Origin: Prorocentrum cordatum
Lineage: Eukaryota; Sar; Dinophyceae; Prorocentrales; Prorocentraceae
NCBI GenBank assembly: GCA_963575745.1
Contig: CAUYUJ010019949.1
Coordinates: forward strand, 631,964-695,963
DNA: 64,000 nucleotides
Direction of reading: 5' to 3'
Below are positions 43,617-54,162 of the stretch, piece by piece. The stretch's first letter is position 1, and every line of letters starts with the position of its first letter. Under the pieces are notes generated by a model, which was given only the letters and a program-made list of their open reading frames with translations, was not told where the DNA came from and did no database searches. The translations under genes and the position numbers were made by a program.

Positions 43617-44130
43617 TTCATCTTCATCTTCATCTTCATCTTCATCTTCATCAGCATCAGCGTCAGCGTCAGCGTCAGCATCGTCATCACCATCATCAGC
43701 AGCATCAGCAGCATCAGCAGCATCATCATCATCATCACCACCATCATCATCATCAGTATCATCAGCATCATCATCAGCAGCATCAGCATCAGCATCATGA
43801 CCATCGTCATCATCGTCGTCATCATCGTCGTCATCATCCTCATCAGCAGGATCATCATCATCAGCAGCAGCATCATCAGCAGCATCACCATCATCATCAT
43901 CATCATCACATTCGTCACCATCACCATCACCATCACCAGCATCATCATCATCAGTATCGTCAGCATACTCATCAGCAGCAGCATCAGCATCAGCATCAGC
44001 ATCATCACCATCATTGTCGTCATCATCCTCGTCGTCATCATCCTCATCAACAGGATCAGCATCATCAGCATCACCATCACCATCACCATCATCATCATCA
44101 GCAGCAGCAGCATCATCATCATTATCATCC
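43340..44130. repeat. CTCC tract passing into CAT/CAG repeats
   Basis: From 43500 to 44130 almost all CAT with CAG and CGT variants. Long poly-His, poly-Ile, poly-Asp and poly-Met frames arise from it. Confidence 0.97.
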
Positions 44131-44139
44131 ATCATCCCC

Positions 44140-44815
44140 CCTTTCCTCCTCTCGCATCCCCCTCATCCTCTTCCCTTCTGCTGCTGGTCTTCCCCTCTTT
44201 GTCGCAAATCCCTAGGCGACCCAGGTCCACAACCGTAATAATGCAACCTCGGCGGGCGACCCTGTAATTACCTCGCATTGGGCGGTACTGGCGTCCATTG
44301 CACGACTTTGATCCCCGACGCAGTTTAGAGCCGCAGAGAGAGAGCAGAGGGAGAGAGCACATCCGTTTCGCGGGCGAAGGGTTCGTGAGTTGTTTCGGCA
44401 GCCAAAGCACGTTGTAGCGTGGGGTGATCGGTTTTGCTCAGGCACAAGTTCAACATCAAGGTGAGGAAGCAGTATCTTTGAATGTCCATGTTGGAACAAC
44501 TTTAGCAGCGTCAGGCCCCAAGCTCTAGGATCCATGGTAAAAGTTGGGCCAGGAAGGCAATGTTGCAGGGGCATCCTTGATGAAGCAAGGAGCTCTACCC
44601 TTACCCTCTTTGTTTCATGAAGCCGGATGCACATGACGTGGCCCGGTATGGGCGAGATCTGGATACACGTGTCCGCGTAGCTTTCCGGCATTCGGCCTTC
44701 GTACAGAGGGGCATGCAGGTCCTCAGGCGTGTGGCCCCGCCTTCCCCACACGTGAGTCCGGCCATGTGTGTTCTAGTTCCCTTACTTTTGACTTTGGCGA
44801 ACAATTGCTCCGCAG
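44140..44815. other. Unique intron sequence before exon G
   Basis: No recognised gene. Confidence 0.45.
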
Positions 44816-44891
44816 GAGATCTACAACGAGATCATCCGCGACCTGCTCGCGCCGTCCGCCAAGAAATTGGACGTCAAGCTCAACGCAGACG
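44816..44891 (+). CDS. Kinesin exon G: EIYNE helix
   Basis: The exon encodes EIYNEIIRDLLAPSAKKLDV and continues KLNAD plus one base. EIYNE.I.DLL is one of the most conserved stretches of kinesin motors. The acceptor is CTCCGCAG|GAG. The donor is GACG|GTGCCG in phase 1, matching the phase of the next exon. Nearly 22 kb of intron, including a complete bestrophin-like gene and three retroelements, separates it from the previous exon. Confidence 0.93.
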
Positions 44892-44949
44892 GTGCCGCGC
44901 TGGCCTGAGCGGGTGAATATATTGGCCTTCCCCCTCGTACTCCGCCTCT

Positions 44950-45141
44950 TCCTCGTCCTCCTATTTTCTATTCCTCCTCGTTCCTCCTGCTTCTCTTCGT
45001 CCTCCCTATCTGCCCCCCCCTCCTCCTCCTCCTCCTCCTCCTCCTCATCATCATCACTATCATCATCACTATCATCATCATCATCATCATCAGCATCAGC
45101 ATCAGCATCAGCATCAGCATCAGCATCAGCATCATAATCAG

Positions 45142-45175
<34 letters not shown>

Positions 45176-45568
45176 GTCATCGTCATCGTCATCGTCATCA
45201 CCCTACGGTCGGCTCCTCTTCTTCTTCTTCTTCTTCTTCTTCCTCTTCCCCCTATTCCTCCTCATCATCAGCATCATCATCAGTATCATGTTCCCCCTAT
45301 GGTCGGCTCCTCCTCCTCCTCTTCCTCCTCCTCCTCCTGATCCTCCTCCTCCTCGAGAACGGGGGATTGTGAAGCCCCTCTGGGTTCCAGGGCGCGCGCG
45401 CGAGGCTTTCACACTGAGTTCGCGCGTGCGTCTTTCAGTGGTGTGCGTACTCTGTGGCGTCCTCCTCTCCTTCCGCCTCCCCCTCCTCCTTCTCCTCCTC
45501 CTCCTCATCATCCGCATCCTCCTCCTTTTTGTTTGTTCTCTCTTTTTTTTTCTCTCTCTCTCTCTCTC

Positions 45569-45643
<75 letters not shown>

Positions 45644-45650
45644 CCAAAAA
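44950..45650. repeat. CTC, CAT, CTT and CT/TA simple repeats
   Basis: A chain of simple repeats: CTC then CAT (45015-45200), CTT (45215-45245), CTCC (45305-45355, 45470-45520), CT (45548-45623) and TA (45624-45643). Confidence 0.97.
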
Positions 45651-45734
45651 AAAACAATGTTTTTTGTTTGGGGGGGGGTCGGCGGCGGAAAAAAAGGAAT
45701 GCGACGTGGCCTCATCTGCCCCCCCCCCCCCCTC

Positions 45735-47970
45735 TAGAAGGATTCCTATTGAACGCCCCCACACGAAGGATTCATAGTGAAGTCCTCTACAGAAGGATTC
45801 CTATCGAAACCCTCCACTGAATGATTCCTACCGAAATCCTCCACAGATGGATTCCTATCGAAATCACGCGCAGAAGGATTGATATTGAGATGCTTCGAAA
45901 GAAAGACCCCCCCCGTTGGCATTGCATTCGCATTGGTTTGGCAATGGTTTGGCATCGCATTGACAGTGCGTTGGCATTGCGCTTGGCAGTGCGTTGCTAC
46001 CGTGCTTGTATTTCGCAAGCATTGCGCTGGCGAGTCCTAATGGAACCCTCCACAGAAGGACTCCGATCGAAACCTTCTACAAGAAGGACTCCTAGTGAAA
46101 CCCTCCACAAAAAAACTGTTCATACTAACACCGTCCACAGAAGGATTCCATGCGAAACCCTCCACATGAGGATCCCGATTGAAACCTACCACAAAGGAGT
46201 TCCCCCCATTGGCAGTGCATTGGCATTGGGTTGGGATCGCTTTGACATTGGTGTGGCATTGCGTCGACATTGCGCTGGCATTGCGTTGGCATTGCGCTGG
46301 CGAGTTCCAACACCTCCCTTCGCAGAGTGACTCCAATTGAACCCTCACAAGAAGGATTCCGATTGAAGCATCCCACAAGAAGGGTTGACATTGAACTCCC
46401 TCACGGGAGGGTTCCATTCGAAGCTCTCCATGGACGGATTCTTCTTGAACCCGGCCACAAACGATTTCCCCCCATTGGCGGCATTGAATTCGGATCGCGT
46501 TGGCATTGGAGTGGAACACCCCACATAAAGATTCCAAACGAAACCCTCCACGGAACGACTCCAATCGAAATCCTCCGAAGAAGGATTCGTAATCAAATCA
46601 TTCACATAAGGATTCCTAGTGAAGCCCGTTGGAAGACAAGAATCCCGCCATCGGCATTGCTTTGGCAACGGTTTGGCATCGCATTGGCATTGCGTTGGCA
46701 TTGCGATGGCAGTGCGTTAGCAGTGCGTTGGCATTGCGTTGACATTGCGCTGGCGAGCCTTATTCAAACACTTCACAGAAGCATTCCTATTGAACACCCC
46801 CACAAAAAAAGGATGCCTATTGAATCCCCCCACAAGAAGGATTCAACTTGAAATCCTCAACAGAAGGGTTCCATGCGAAGCCATCCATAAAAGGTTGCCG
46901 ATTGAAATCTCCGAAGCAGGGTTCCACAAACAATCCCCCCGTTGGTTGGCGAGTTCGAATGGCTCCCATCACAGAAGGATTCCTTACCTTCCACAAGAAG
47001 GGATCCGTTTGAACGCCCCCCACATAAGTGATTCATATTGACCCCCCCACGGAAGGATCCTAATCGAAACCATCCACAGGTAGGATTCTATCTGGAATCT
47101 ACCACAAAGGATACCCCCTCATTGGCATTGCATTGGCATTGAATTGGGATCGCCTTGGCATTGGTTTGGCATTGCGATGGCAGTGCGTTAGCAGTGCGCT
47201 GGCATTGCGTTGGCATTGCGCTGGCGAGCCTTATTCAAACACTTCACAGAAACATTCCTATTGAACACCCCCACAAAAAGGATGCAGATTGAATCCCCCC
47301 CGCAAGAAGGATTCAAATTGAAATCCCCAACCGAAGGGTTCCATGCGAAGCTCTCCATAAAAGGCTTCCTATTGAAATCCCCCGAAGAAGGGTTCTTAGA
47401 AGGATTGCTATTGAAATCTACGACAAACAGTTCCCCCCCAGTGGCATTGCATTGGCAGTGGTTTGGCATTGAATTGGCACTGCTTCGGCATTGCGCTGGC
47501 GAGTTCGAATGGCCCCCACCACAGAAGGAATCCTGACCTTCCACAAGAAGGGATCCTTTTGAAAGCCCCCCACATAAGTGATTCATACTGAACCCCCCCA
47601 CGGAAAGATTCAAATCCAAACTTTCCACAGGTAGGATTCTATTTGGAATCTACTACAAAGGATACCCCACATTGGCATTGAATTGGGATCGCGTTGGAAT
47701 TGGTTTGGCAGTGCGTTAGCAGTGCGTTGGCATTGCGCTGGCGAGTCCTAGTGGCTCCCTCCGCAGACGAACTCCTACTGAAACCCTCCACAATGACGAC
47801 TCCTATTAGATCCTCACACATGAAGGATTCCTAGTTATACCCTCCACATAAGGATCCCGATCGAAACCCTACACATAAGCATTGCTATCGAAATCCTCCG
47901 AATAAGGATAACAGCATCCACAAAGTAGTCGTATTGAAATCTACCGAACGAACGGATTCCCCCGTTGGCA
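45735..47970. repeat. 27-bp satellite with TTGGCATTGCG interludes
   Basis: Units read AGAAGGATTCCTATCGAAA(T/C)CCTCCAC at a step of about 27 bp. After several units comes a run of TTGGCATTGCGT sixmers or twelvemers, then units resume. A higher-order copy of about 471 bp is clear: GAGCCTTATTCAAACACTTC is at about 46756 and again at 47227. Confidence 0.95.
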
Positions 47971-48290
47971 TTGCATTGGCATTGGTTTTGGCTGGGAATG
48001 GATGTGTATCGCGTCGGCATGCATTGGCCTGGTGCAGGAGATGAACAAAGAGAGAAAGAGGGAGACAAATAGAGAGAGAGAGAGAGAGAACACTAGAGAA
48101 CGATATAACGAGACAAGATTAGTATGAAGGGATCACGGCGAAAAGAAAAATGACAAACAGCAATCACATTTAAAGGGTGAAAGAGCGTTCCACTCGATAA
48201 AAACGGTATGAAAACGACGAGGAGATCCATAATCCCCCGGCCTCTCCTCCTCCTCCTCCTCCACCTCCCCCTCCTCCTCCACCCCAGGAC
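47970..48290. other. GA run, AT-richer patch and CTCC tract
   Basis: GAGAGA at 48069-48088, then AAAACGG-rich sequence, then CTCC to the start of the LINE fragment. No gene seen. Confidence 0.6.
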
Positions 48291-49802
48291 ATGAGTGCCC
48301 TCTAAGACGCCATTTCGGACACCATCGATAGGTTATTATGGGACAAGGCTTCGAGCCACTGGAATGGCAAGGGCCTATCAGAAGCAGCTGATCTACGAGA
48401 AGCGCGTCGGCACCTCGCTATCTTGCGGAAGAAAGGTGAACTAGAGATGGCGGGTGCCATCGAGGCAGTCATGACGGGAGCCTTTTGGACACGCAGCAGG
48501 ATAGCCATTCTGAGTAGCAGCAAGTTGGACACCACGGACTGTCAGAGATGCGGTTGCGACGAGGAGGAGACAGATCTCCATCGCAGTTGGACTTGTTCCT
48601 GCAATGGCCTTTTTCCCGACCATCTCTCAGAACCTTATCCGTCGTGCTCAGGAGGTCTATGGTTTCGAGGAGTCGTACCTCCGTCTTGGACGCACGTGGA
48701 CGAGCCGACTGATACACTGTATGACGAGGTTATGGGCCACAACGATGACATTCAAGGGTGCGGACAACTACTTGTCGGTGGTGACGCGTCTGGTGGTGCT
48801 CAAACTGGAGACCCACAGCTTCGGCGGATTGGTTGGTCGTACCAAATTAGTCCTCCGCGAACTTGCCTTGGATGTCAAGCTGTTGTATTCCCGAGGGGGT
48901 GGCATTTCCTTGAAACAAACCATCAACAGGGGGAGACGACGGCTCTGCTCAGGGCTGCGGAGGATCTCTCAGGGCTTGGGGTGCCCATCACTTGTGTCAC
49001 GGGCTCGGGCTACGTCATGAAGGGCACCGCCAAGCTCAACGCAGGTCAGCTCCCGACGACCAATTTGGACCTCTGGTTAAAGCTGAAGCGAGTTTTGTTG
49101 CCACATCCGTCACTAGTCAGATTTGTCAAAATCGAGAGCCACATGTCGATTGAAGAGGCGTCGAACGCTGGCACAAATGTTGAACATTACCTGGCCAATG
49201 CGTTGGCTGATGAAGCGGCAGGCTTTTGGGCCGAGAAGTGTGCGGTTCCAAATACGGTGGTCGCAGCTGTGGAGCACGCTGAGGCGATTGGCAGAGCAGT
49301 ACGGAAGCACCAGGCCAAGGCTTTCTTGGCAGCAGCGGAGGCTGAACCGAAGAGATTGCGGCCAACACGTTCTATGGCGGTGTGGTTTCGGCGTAAAGTC
49401 ACGATGTCGGAGCATCAGGTGTATACTGATATGGGTACGGCCTTCCATTGCTCTGCTTGTGGCTGCAGTGCCAGTGGTCGGAAGCTGGAGAAGTTCCTGG
49501 AGACACCTTGCCTGGTTGGTGTTGCCAAGGGCAGTATCCAGCGAGTTGGTGACTTTGGGGTTTTGGTGCGAGGTGTACCGATACATGAATCCCATTTGTT
49601 GTGGTACTTCAGTGGCCTGCAGATTCACGCGTGCTTGAAGTGTGGCTGTGTCGGCAAGCATTTCTTGAGAGGACTTGCGGACGAGTGCAGCGGTCATCTC
49701 GGGCACTATGGTTATCAGAGCTTGGGCAAGTTGGCGTGTGGCATTATCCCTAAGGGACGTGGCATGATCACCCGCAAGTCACCCAGCACCAGCAGCTTCT
49801 AA
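48290..49802 (+). mobile_element. 5'-truncated LINE: zinc finger and RNase H
   Basis: The element begins at the end of a CTCC tract; readable frame is seen from about 48318 (DRLLWDKASSHWNGKGLSE) after a TAA at 48304. The open part, 48423-49802, encodes a zf-RVT finger (CQRCGCDEEETDLHRSWTC), then RNase H in normal order: VGGDASGG (Asp), QGETTALLRAAEDL (Glu), CVTGSGYVMKG where the third catalytic Asp is replaced by Gly, KIESHMSIEEA (His loop) and ANALADEAAGF (last Asp). The C-terminus has two cysteine pairs (HCSACGC, CLKCGC). The RT is absent. Start codon is not meaningful. Confidence 0.82.
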
Positions 49803-50300
49803 CTCTATTCCAGCTGTTACTTTTACTGTCAGGTCAGTTTGATCGATGGGGGCCGCTGTGGTGTTCATGGTTTTGGCCTCCACCTCGAGCGGCCTCGGCG
49901 TGCAGCTTTGCTGGGGGTGACCCCCCGTGGGGCCCCAGCCATGTGCTTCGCCGAGGCGCTCTTTTCCTGGGGGTGGCCCCACTTAGGACCCCATGTGGAG
50001 CCGTGGAGCACGGTTCTCCGTCTTGGGCATGCTGGCTTGTGGCATTCTCCTGTGGGGGCGCGTCATGGTTCGCAAGGGCCCCGTACTTGCAGCTCTAATT
50101 TCTTCTGCTCAGCTGCTACTCTTACTTCGATCATTTTGGTAGTTTGGAGGCTACTGTGGTTTTCATGGTTGCAGCCTCCCTTCCGAGGACGGCCTCGGCG
50201 TGCTGGTATTGCTGGGGGTGGCCCCTTTTGGGACCCCAGTCAGGTACTTCGTCGAGGCTATTCCTGGGGGTGGCCCCTCCTGGGGCCCCAGGTGGCAGTC
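49785..50300 (+). repeat. LINE tail in tandem, two copies of about 297 bp
   Basis: Copy 1 starts at the last codons of the RNase H frame (CAGCAGCTTCTAACTC), copy 2 at about 50085 (GCAGCTCTAATTTCTTC). Both contain GGCCTCGGCGTGC, GCTGGGGGTG.CCCC and TCCTGGGGGTGGCCCC. A third partial copy may start after 50300. Confidence 0.75.
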
Positions 50301-50324
50301 GCGGCCGAGCGACTGCCCGTCCTC

Positions 50325-50955
50325 CTCCCTCCCCCTTTCCTCCTTCTCCCTTCGCCTCCCCTTAGTCTCGCCTCGGGCCTCGGCGGGGTACGAAGCGACG
50401 GGCGGCCCGCGGAGTACTAAATCCTCCTCCTCCTCCTCCTCCTCCTCCTCCTCCTCCTCCTCCTCCTCCTCCTCCCGAGCCGCGTGTTGACGGCCCTAGG
50501 GCCGGCGAGGGCTCCCCAGGGACGGGTAGCCAGTAAGTCCGAAGCCATTTGTCTCTCAAGACGCCGGGAGGTGTGGGGCAGGGGCCGCTCATCCTTGCCT
50601 CGCGCGCACCTCCAGGATTAGGGTGGGCGGGATGGCCTGGGGAAGGAGGCGGCAAGAGGGAGGCCGCAGTCAGGCCAGGAGGAGGATGGCAGCATCCTGA
50701 ATGGACCCGACGCAGGGTCAAGTTCGATCCGATCCGATGTCGATTCCGGCGGGCCCCCCGGTCGTTGCACGGCGGCCTCAAGGCCCGAAACAGGCATGCG
50801 GAGGCCGAGAGTCCCGAGACAAGCCGGCCGCCCCGATTTGTTGTTCGAGGCGGCGGATGCCTGTTGAGGAGTTTCGCTGCGCGCACACGGGGTGGCGCGT
50901 GGGGGGAGGAGGGCTTTCTGAGAAGCCATGGGGAAGGCTGCGGCCTCCCAGCATC
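50325..50955. other. CTCC run and GC-rich sequence
   Basis: A CTC run at 50425-50475. The rest is GC-rich with a GATCCGATCCGATG patch near 50725. No recognised gene. Confidence 0.5.
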
Positions 50956-51110
50956 GGCGGCGAGCGAGGGGGGAAGTGAGAAGGAGAAGGCCCTCTCAGA
51001 AGGCCTCGGGGCGCCTCGGAAGCCCCCCAGCTTTTTTCTGACGAAAAAAATTCGGAAAGCCGGAGGCCTTCCGAGCCGTCTGAGGAGGCCCGCCCCCGTC
51101 TCGCTTCCCC
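50956..51110. mobile_element. MITE-like element, copy 1
   Basis: Starts GGCGGCGAGCGAGGGGGGAA, then GTGAGAAGGAGAAGGCC, and ends near CTCGCTTCCCCACC, roughly the reverse complement of the start. The left end matches the element at 61432 closely. The interior is also self-complementary (GGAAGGCC/GGCCTTCC). A CTC tract replaces the right tip. Confidence 0.65.
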
Positions 51111-51238
51111 ACCTCCTCCTCCTCCTCCTCCTCCTCCTCCTCCTCCTCCTCCTCCTCCTCCTCCATCCCTCCTCCTCCATCCCTCCTCCTCCTCCTCCTC
51201 CTCCTCCTCCTCCTCCTCCTCCTCCTCCTCCTCCTCAA
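51110..51238. repeat. CTC run
   Basis: Two CTC blocks separated by CATCCCTCCTCCATCC. Confidence 0.97.
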
Positions 51239-51340
51239 GACGTCCGCCGGTGTGAGTTGCTTCACCCGCGTCCCAAGTGGCACAGTCAGCACTGACAGCA
51301 GGGATGAGCGGCTTCCCAGCAGGGTGCCCGTGCATCCGTT

Positions 51341-51527
51341 GACGAACGAACAGCACGCACCCATATCCGTAGGTGGGACGGAGCGGGCTATGGGTGCGTG
51401 TTGTCGGATGGGGGTCCCCGCTCGAAAGGAAGCGCCCCCCAGGATCCGACAACCCGCACCCATACCCATAGCCAGTCCTCCTCTCAACGCTCCCCCTCTG
51501 GGTATGGGTGCGTGCTGTTCGTTCGTC
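51341..51527. repeat. Nested inverted repeat (cruciform-like)
   Basis: Outer arms: GACGAACGAACAGCACGCAC at 51341 and its reverse complement ending at 51527. Inner arms: GGCTATGGGTGCG...TGTCGGAT at 51386-51409 and its complement at 51444-51473. Both pairs share a centre near 51431-51434. Each arm also contains the same ATGGGTGCGTG core. It lies about 265 bases before exon H. Confidence 0.9.
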
Positions 51528-51579
51528 ATCCTTGCCTCTTTGGTCATCTTCGGTCCATCTTTTGCCACTCTCGATGGCC

Positions 51580-51650
51580 AGCCCCGCTCGAGAAGCGTCG
51601 GCGTGGGCGTCCAAGGTCCTTGCATCCGTATCGCGCATCCTTCGTCTCAG
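51580..51650 (+). repeat. Dispersed repeat, also at 54.78 kb
   Basis: Shares GTCGGC, TCCAAGG.CC.TGCATCC and GC.TCCTT.GT with 54784-54836. Copy number elsewhere unknown. Confidence 0.6.
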
Positions 51651-51791
51651 TTTGACTGCGTGGACCCCGTCCCTGCGGGAAGTGCTTCGCCCCGGTTCCG
51701 AAGCTGACCGCCCTGGGGCCCGAAGAGGGCCGCCGGATGCCCGAATGCAGTGCTCTCAAGGAGGGCCCGTCCCGCGGCCGCGCCCTCCCAG

Positions 51792-51871
51792 GGTCCTGCA
51801 GCGTGCCCGGGCTCAGCGCGCACGACGTCAGCAAGCTGGACGACGTCCTCACGTGGGGCCTTCGGGGGGGG
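51792..51871 (+). CDS. Kinesin exon H: VPGL strand
   Basis: Together with the previous exon the frame reads LNADGSCSVPGLSAHDVSKL, then DDVLTWGLRGG. It corresponds to the V.GL...V.S..EVL.LL..G segment that leads into switch I. The acceptor is CTCCCAG|GG (phase 1). The donor chosen is GGG|GACCAC, a GA donor in phase 0. It leaves eight residues between VL and NRA, the usual spacing. A GT donor further on would change the phase and add residues. Confidence 0.85.
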
Positions 51872-52319
51872 GACCACTGCAGGTCACCCGCGCGAGGGAG
51901 GAGGAGGAGGAGGAGGAGGAGGAGGAGGACCAGAGTAAAACAAAGGTGCATAAGCGTCGCTGCAATACACCCTCCCGTCGCAACGCCCTTCCTCGCACGC
52001 CCCTAAGATTCCTCCTTTTCACTGTAAGCAGTGCCCCCACTGAAAGACCATCACAATTGGGCCTGCAATTTTGGCGAGGGCCCCGCCTTGAACACGAATT
52101 GCCTTGCAACTTTCTGGCATGTAATCAGAAACGCGAAGACAATAGTCATGCAGGTCAAGGAGGTGTCCGCCGAGATCCCCTTCGAAGAAGAACCGTCCCA
52201 CATCCACGTAACTGCTCACAGGTTGCAATTGTGGTCTTGAACTTCGAAGAAGTTCCAAGCGACAGCTCCATTCTGAAGCAGAGCCACCATCGATCCGTGC
52301 AGCGCTACGTGCGTTGATG

Positions 52320-53155
52320 TTCCGGGTCTTTAAACGTGAGTTCCAGTGTGAAAAGCACAGTTTTTCATGTTGTTCCACGCTGGACTAAGAAAGGAAAACG
52401 CGCGGCGTTTAGGCGAGAACCTCACAGTCTGCTCGCGATGCCAAGGCGAGGGCCACATTTTGAAAACGAGCCGCCCTCCATTCGCGATATTCTGAAACGA
52501 ATGTACGCAGCGATGGGGTATGAGCACAATTTTGAAGACGACCCCCCTTCCACCCGTGAAATTGCTGCGAACGTTCAAGATGAATTTGCGCAGCGCTGAG
52601 GAGAAAACTACATGTTGAACCGCCCCTGCATTCGCGAAGTTGATGACAATGACAATTGTCAAGACGAATGTGCGCGGCGCTAGTGCGAGAACGACATTGT
52701 GAAAACGAGCCGCCCTCCAACCGTGAATTTGCGACAACGTTTTGACACGAATGGACGCGGCTCTAAGGCGATAGCCACATTTTGAAGGCGACACCACCTC
52801 CACCCGTGAAGCTGCTGCAATTTTTGTTTAAGACGATTACGCGCGGCGCTAAGGTGGGACCCACATTTTGAAAACCACCCCCATTCCATCCGTGAAGTTG
52901 TTGCACATGGTCAAGGCGAACGTGCGCGGCGCTACGGCGAGAGCCACATTATGAAAACAACCTCCCCTCCATCCGTGAAGCTGTCGCGAAATGTTCAGAC
53001 GAATGTGCGCGGTGCTACAGATAGAACCACATGTTGAAGTCCACCCTCGTTGTATCCGTGAAGCTGCTGCATACTTGTCAGACAAGCGCGTTCGCCGCTG
53101 GAGCGAGAGCCACGTTATGAAAACCAGCCCCCTCTCTCCGTGGGACTGCTGCAGA
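52320..53155. repeat. 83-bp minisatellite, main block
   Basis: Copies contain CCACATTTTGAAAACGAGCC, CATCCGTGAAGCTGCTGC and GACGAATGTGCGCGGCGCTA. The CACATTTTGA element recurs near 52449, 52528, 52608, 52692, 52773, 52860, 52944, 53026 and 53110, a step of 79-87 bp. The block at 9.56 kb is the same family in reverse. Confidence 0.9.
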
Positions 53156-53159
53156 ATGC

Positions 53160-53500
53160 AAGCTCCAGGACCGCAAATTGTGAGAAGTCTTCGGCGAGAC
53201 GTCCAGCTCGCCCTACCAACACGCTTGGGTGTGCGACAGGGAGAAATTTGTCATACGGAAGACGGATGGAGGATGGAGGAGAGGAGGAGGAGGAGGAGGA
53301 GAAGGCAGAGGATCCCCACCTAGCCTTCGAGGTTTGAGGTGTTCGACGTCTTCGTATGTTCCTTTCTGCTGTTCGAAAAGAACGATGCTTTCCAGCAGCT
53401 GCGCCTCGGCGCGAGTGTTCGGGGGTGTTCGAATCGTCCCGAACGGCCGCCAGAGGCCCGAGAGAGGGGCCCGATTACAGAACCTAGGTACGCTCCTGTC
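53160..53500. other. Intron sequence with a GGA patch
   Basis: GGA run at 53276-53303. No recognised gene. Confidence 0.5.
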
Positions 53501-53504
53501 GCGA

Positions 53505-53681
53505 AAGAGTCGCATCGGAAGGTTTTTCGGAGGGTGTGATGAGGGGGCTCCTGGGTGTACAACATGGTAGGCCATGCAGACATCAGCATACATGGGCCGA
53601 GTACAGATTTCATAGCTGAGTGCATCGCTTTGGAGTCTGCTTTGGACGTGCTTGCCGACGCATTTTGAATTCCTAGTATTT
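53505..53681 (+). pseudogene. RNase H fragment like the one at 38.2 kb
   Basis: The frame SWVYNMVGHADISIHGPS leads to TDFIAECIALESALDVLADA and a stop. IAECIALESA matches AEAIALESA of the RT element ending at 38385, and the frame again stops shortly after the Glu helix. Just upstream, in another frame, RFFGGCDEGAPG may be the decayed FSDGG motif. Nothing of the RT is visible nearby. Confidence 0.55.
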
Positions 53682-54162
53682 CTCCGGGCGGACATCGATG
53701 TACTTGGGGCGCGCCATGGCGTCAAGCTTTGCGGAAGGAAGGTGGAGAGCCATTCGTCACCGTCAAAATCATTCCAAATCCCGACTGCGGCAGGGTACGG
53801 TAGGTTCATGCGGCGATGGCGCGCCGGCGACGCCGGCGAAGGCGTCCAAGATCAAAATCTGCGACGCGGAAGCACACAGGAGCACGCTAGTTTCACTGGA
53901 CCCGACGAATCTCAACTTTGAACGATCGGGGCCGCGATCGGTCCAAGGTTGAGCGATCGACGCGGTATCGAAATCCTCTGCGCGCGCCGACGCCGCGCAA
54001 GCAGATTGTGAATGCGCTTTCCCAGCGTACCCCTCCGGGGCGGGCGTGGGCGCCTCATGGGCGGCGCGTGCTGCTTGCACCGCGCTGCTCGCACTAATTA
54101 CACAGCTCACACCACGTTGCTTACCTTACACGCTGGCCGTTGAAAGGTGGGTGTCTAAGAAT

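Noticed and set aside
42336-44267. Poly-Asp, poly-His and poly-Ile proteins
   Set aside because: Translations of CAT repeats.
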